Source of the DNA: Hyphomicrobiales bacterium
Lineage (GTDB): Bacteria; Pseudomonadota; Alphaproteobacteria; Rhizobiales; Methyloligellaceae
Assembly: GCA_021775525.1 (NCBI GenBank)
Contig: JAJFHQ010000035.1
Location: 1 to 33,379 of the forward strand
Length of the DNA stretch: 33,379 bases
Reading direction: 5' to 3'
Below are positions 32,019-33,379 of the stretch, one piece after another; position 1 is the first letter of the stretch; every line of letters starts with the position of its first letter. Both the position numbers and the translations under genes were made by a program. The notes under the pieces were generated by a model. That model saw only the letters and a list, made by a program, of their open reading frames with translations. It was not told the DNA's origin and did no database searches.

Positions 32019-33379
32019 GTGAGCGCGCACGCATCCCATTCGCTTGATAGCTTCAACTGCCGCCGCACCATCGAAGCAGGCGGAGTATCTTATGATTATT
32101 TCTCCCTGCCCGAGGCTGAGAAAAACGGACTGGATGGCATATCCAGGTTGCCCTTCTCGCTCAAGGTTCTGCTTGAAAACCTGCTGCGCCATGAAGACGG
32201 CGGCTCGGTGACAGCAGATGACATTCGCGCCTGCGCGGAATGGCTGAAAACCAAATCGTCTAAACAAGAGATCGCCTACCGTCCGGCGCGGGTGCTGATG
32301 CAGGATTTCACCGGCGTTCCGGCGGTCGTCGACTTGGCGGCCATGCGCGACGCCATGAAAACCATGGGGGGTGACCCGTCCAAGATTAATCCTCTGGTGC
32401 CTGTCGACCTGGTTATTGATCACTCGGTAATGGTGGACTTCTTCGGTACCGGTAACGCCTTCAAGCAAAATGTCGACAAAGAGTATGAGCGCAACGGGGA
32501 GCGCTATTCCTTCCTGCGCTGGGGTGGGAGCGCCTTTGACAATTTCCGCGTGGTGCCGCCGGGCACGGGCATCTGCCACCAGGTGAACCTCGAATATCTC
32601 TCACAGACCGTCTGGACCAAGGAAGTGGATGAGGACGGCAAGAAGGTTACCTACGCCTATCCTGATACGTTGGTGGGAACCGACAGCCACACCACCATGG
32701 TCAACGGGTTGTCGGTTTTGGGCTGGGGCGTTGGCGGTATCGAGGCCGAAGCGGCCATGCTGGGCCAGCCGATCTCCATGTTGATCCCCGAAGTTGTTGG
32801 CTTCCGCCTTGAGGGCAAGATGTCAGAGGGCATCACTGCGACAGACCTGGTGCTGACGGTCGTCCAGATGCTGCGGGAACAAGGCGTGGTCGGCAAATTC
32901 GTCGAATTTTACGGTCCCGGCCTTGATCATCTCAGCCTTGAAGATCAGGCCACAATTGCCAACATGGCGCCTGAATATGGCGCGACCTGCGGGTTTTTCC
33001 CCATCGACAGTGAATCGATTGCCTACCTCACAGCCACAGGGCGCACAGCTGAGCGGATTGAACTGGTTGAAGCCTATGCCAAGGCGCAAGGGATGTGGCG
33101 CGCCAGCGATACACCCGACCCGGTTTTCACCGCCTCGCTGGGTCTGGATCTCGGCTCGGTTGTTCCTTCCATTGCGGGGCAGAAACGCCCGCAGGACCGA
33201 GTCGCACTTAAGGATGCCTCGGAAGGCTTTGCAACAGCCATGGCTGGCGAGTTTGCCGGCGAGGGCGGCATCAGCAAACGGGTCGGCGTGGAAGGCCGCA
33301 ACCATGATCTGGGCAATGGCGATGTGGTCATAGCCGCCATCACCTCCTGCACCAACACATCGAACCCTGCCGTGATGAT
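32019..33379 (+). CDS. acnA: Aconitate hydratase A, N-terminal half (cut by window end)
   Basis: The 453 visible codons are roughly the first half of aconitase A, the [4Fe-4S] TCA-cycle enzyme that interconverts citrate and isocitrate (bacterial members can also bind mRNA as apoprotein). Landmarks are [79 protein letters not shown] and, at the very end, [11 protein letters not shown] with the first cluster cysteine. The start is GTG 32019 with AGGAGG (32006-32011) seven bases upstream. The gene continues past 33379. It is divergent from ccmA. Confidence 0.98.
   Translation, partial: MSAHASHSLDSFNCRRTIEAGGVSYDYFSLPEAEKNGLDGISRLPFSLKVLLENLLRHEDGGSVTADDIRACAEWLKTKSSKQEIAYRPARVLMQDFTGVPAVVDLAAMRDAMKTMGGDPSKINPLVPVDLVIDHSVMVDFFGTGNAFKQNVDKEYERNGERYSFLRWGGSAFDNFRVVPPGTGICHQVNLEYLSQTVWTKEVDEDGKKVTYAYPDTLVGTDSHTTMVNGLSVLGWGVGGIEAEAAMLGQPISMLIPEVVGFRLEGKMSEGITATDLVLTVVQMLREQGVVGKFVEFYGPGLDHLSLEDQATIANMAPEYGATCGFFPIDSESIAYLTATGRTAERIELVEAYAKAQGMWRASDTPDPVFTASLGLDLGSVVPSIAGQKRPQDRVALKDASEGFATAMAGEFAGEGGISKRVGVEGRNHDLGNGDVVIAAITSCTNTSNPAVM

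Noticed and set aside
1-33379. CRISPR arrays, tRNA or rRNA genes, insertion sequences or prophage
   Set aside because: I saw no regularly spaced repeats, no tRNA T-arm signature with a cloverleaf, and no transposase, integrase or phage structural motifs on either strand.

Overview
The window looks like chromosomal DNA of an alphaproteobacterium, most likely of the order Hyphomicrobiales (Rhizobiales). No rRNA or tRNA gene is visible, so this rests on protein content and gene order. The backbone, leuB/leuD/leuC - rplS - trmD - rimM - rpsP - ffh / dapF - mtaB - ftsY - yciB - ccmG - ccmD - ccmC - ccmB - ccmA / acnA, is, from memory, a conserved neighbourhood in that group. Base composition is moderately GC-rich by eye. 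Between the backbone genes sit accessory genes that are not part of it.

Layout. 1-5.0 kb: the 5' part of leuB (cut by the window edge), a class III CoA-transferase translationally coupled to a citryl-CoA-lyase-like protein, a small membrane protein, leuD, and an ornithine cyclodeaminase/mu-crystallin homologue. 5.1-8.9 kb: an accessory island with a saccharopine-dehydrogenase-like protein, a DUF393-DUF4166 fusion, a divergent DUF2269 membrane protein, and two tandem exported HExxH proteins. 8.9-13.0 kb: leuC, a small exported protein, a dialkylglycine-decarboxylase-like PLP enzyme, and rplS with an unusual C-terminal domain. 13.2-19.1 kb: a DUF2585 membrane protein and the ffh-rpsP-rimM-trmD ribosome/SRP operon (minus strand), with a membrane adenylate cyclase between rimM and trmD and a GNAT protein after trmD. 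19.06-19.31 kb: a structured, gene-free ffh leader. 19.4-24.0 kb: an orphan TAXI-type binding protein, two small exported or membrane proteins (one apparently broken), and a minus-strand operon of multicopper oxidase, ZIP-like transporter and methyltransferase behind a Fur-like operator. 24.15-28.1 kb: dapF-mtaB-ftsY-yciB, tightly overlapping. 28.4-31.8 kb: a MarR regulator and the convergent cytochrome c maturation operon ccmABCDG. 32.0 kb to the end: the start of acnA.

How it fits together. The backbone serves leucine and lysine/peptidoglycan precursor synthesis, ribosome and tRNA maturation, both protein halves of the signal recognition pathway (Ffh and FtsY), haem export for c-type cytochromes, and the TCA cycle. 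leuA is not in the window, and ccmE, ccmF and ccmH are also absent.

The most unusual items are the tandem-hairpin ffh leader with a terminator-like element, the multicopper oxidase/ZIP operon with a perfect Fur-like dyad, the DUF393-DUF4166 fusion beside a separate saccharopine-dehydrogenase-like gene, the paired exported metalloprotease-like proteins, and ribosomal protein L19 carrying a helix-hairpin-helix domain normally associated with L21 or NuoE. I found no CRISPR array, insertion sequence or phage gene. No complete new system can be proven from the sequence alone.
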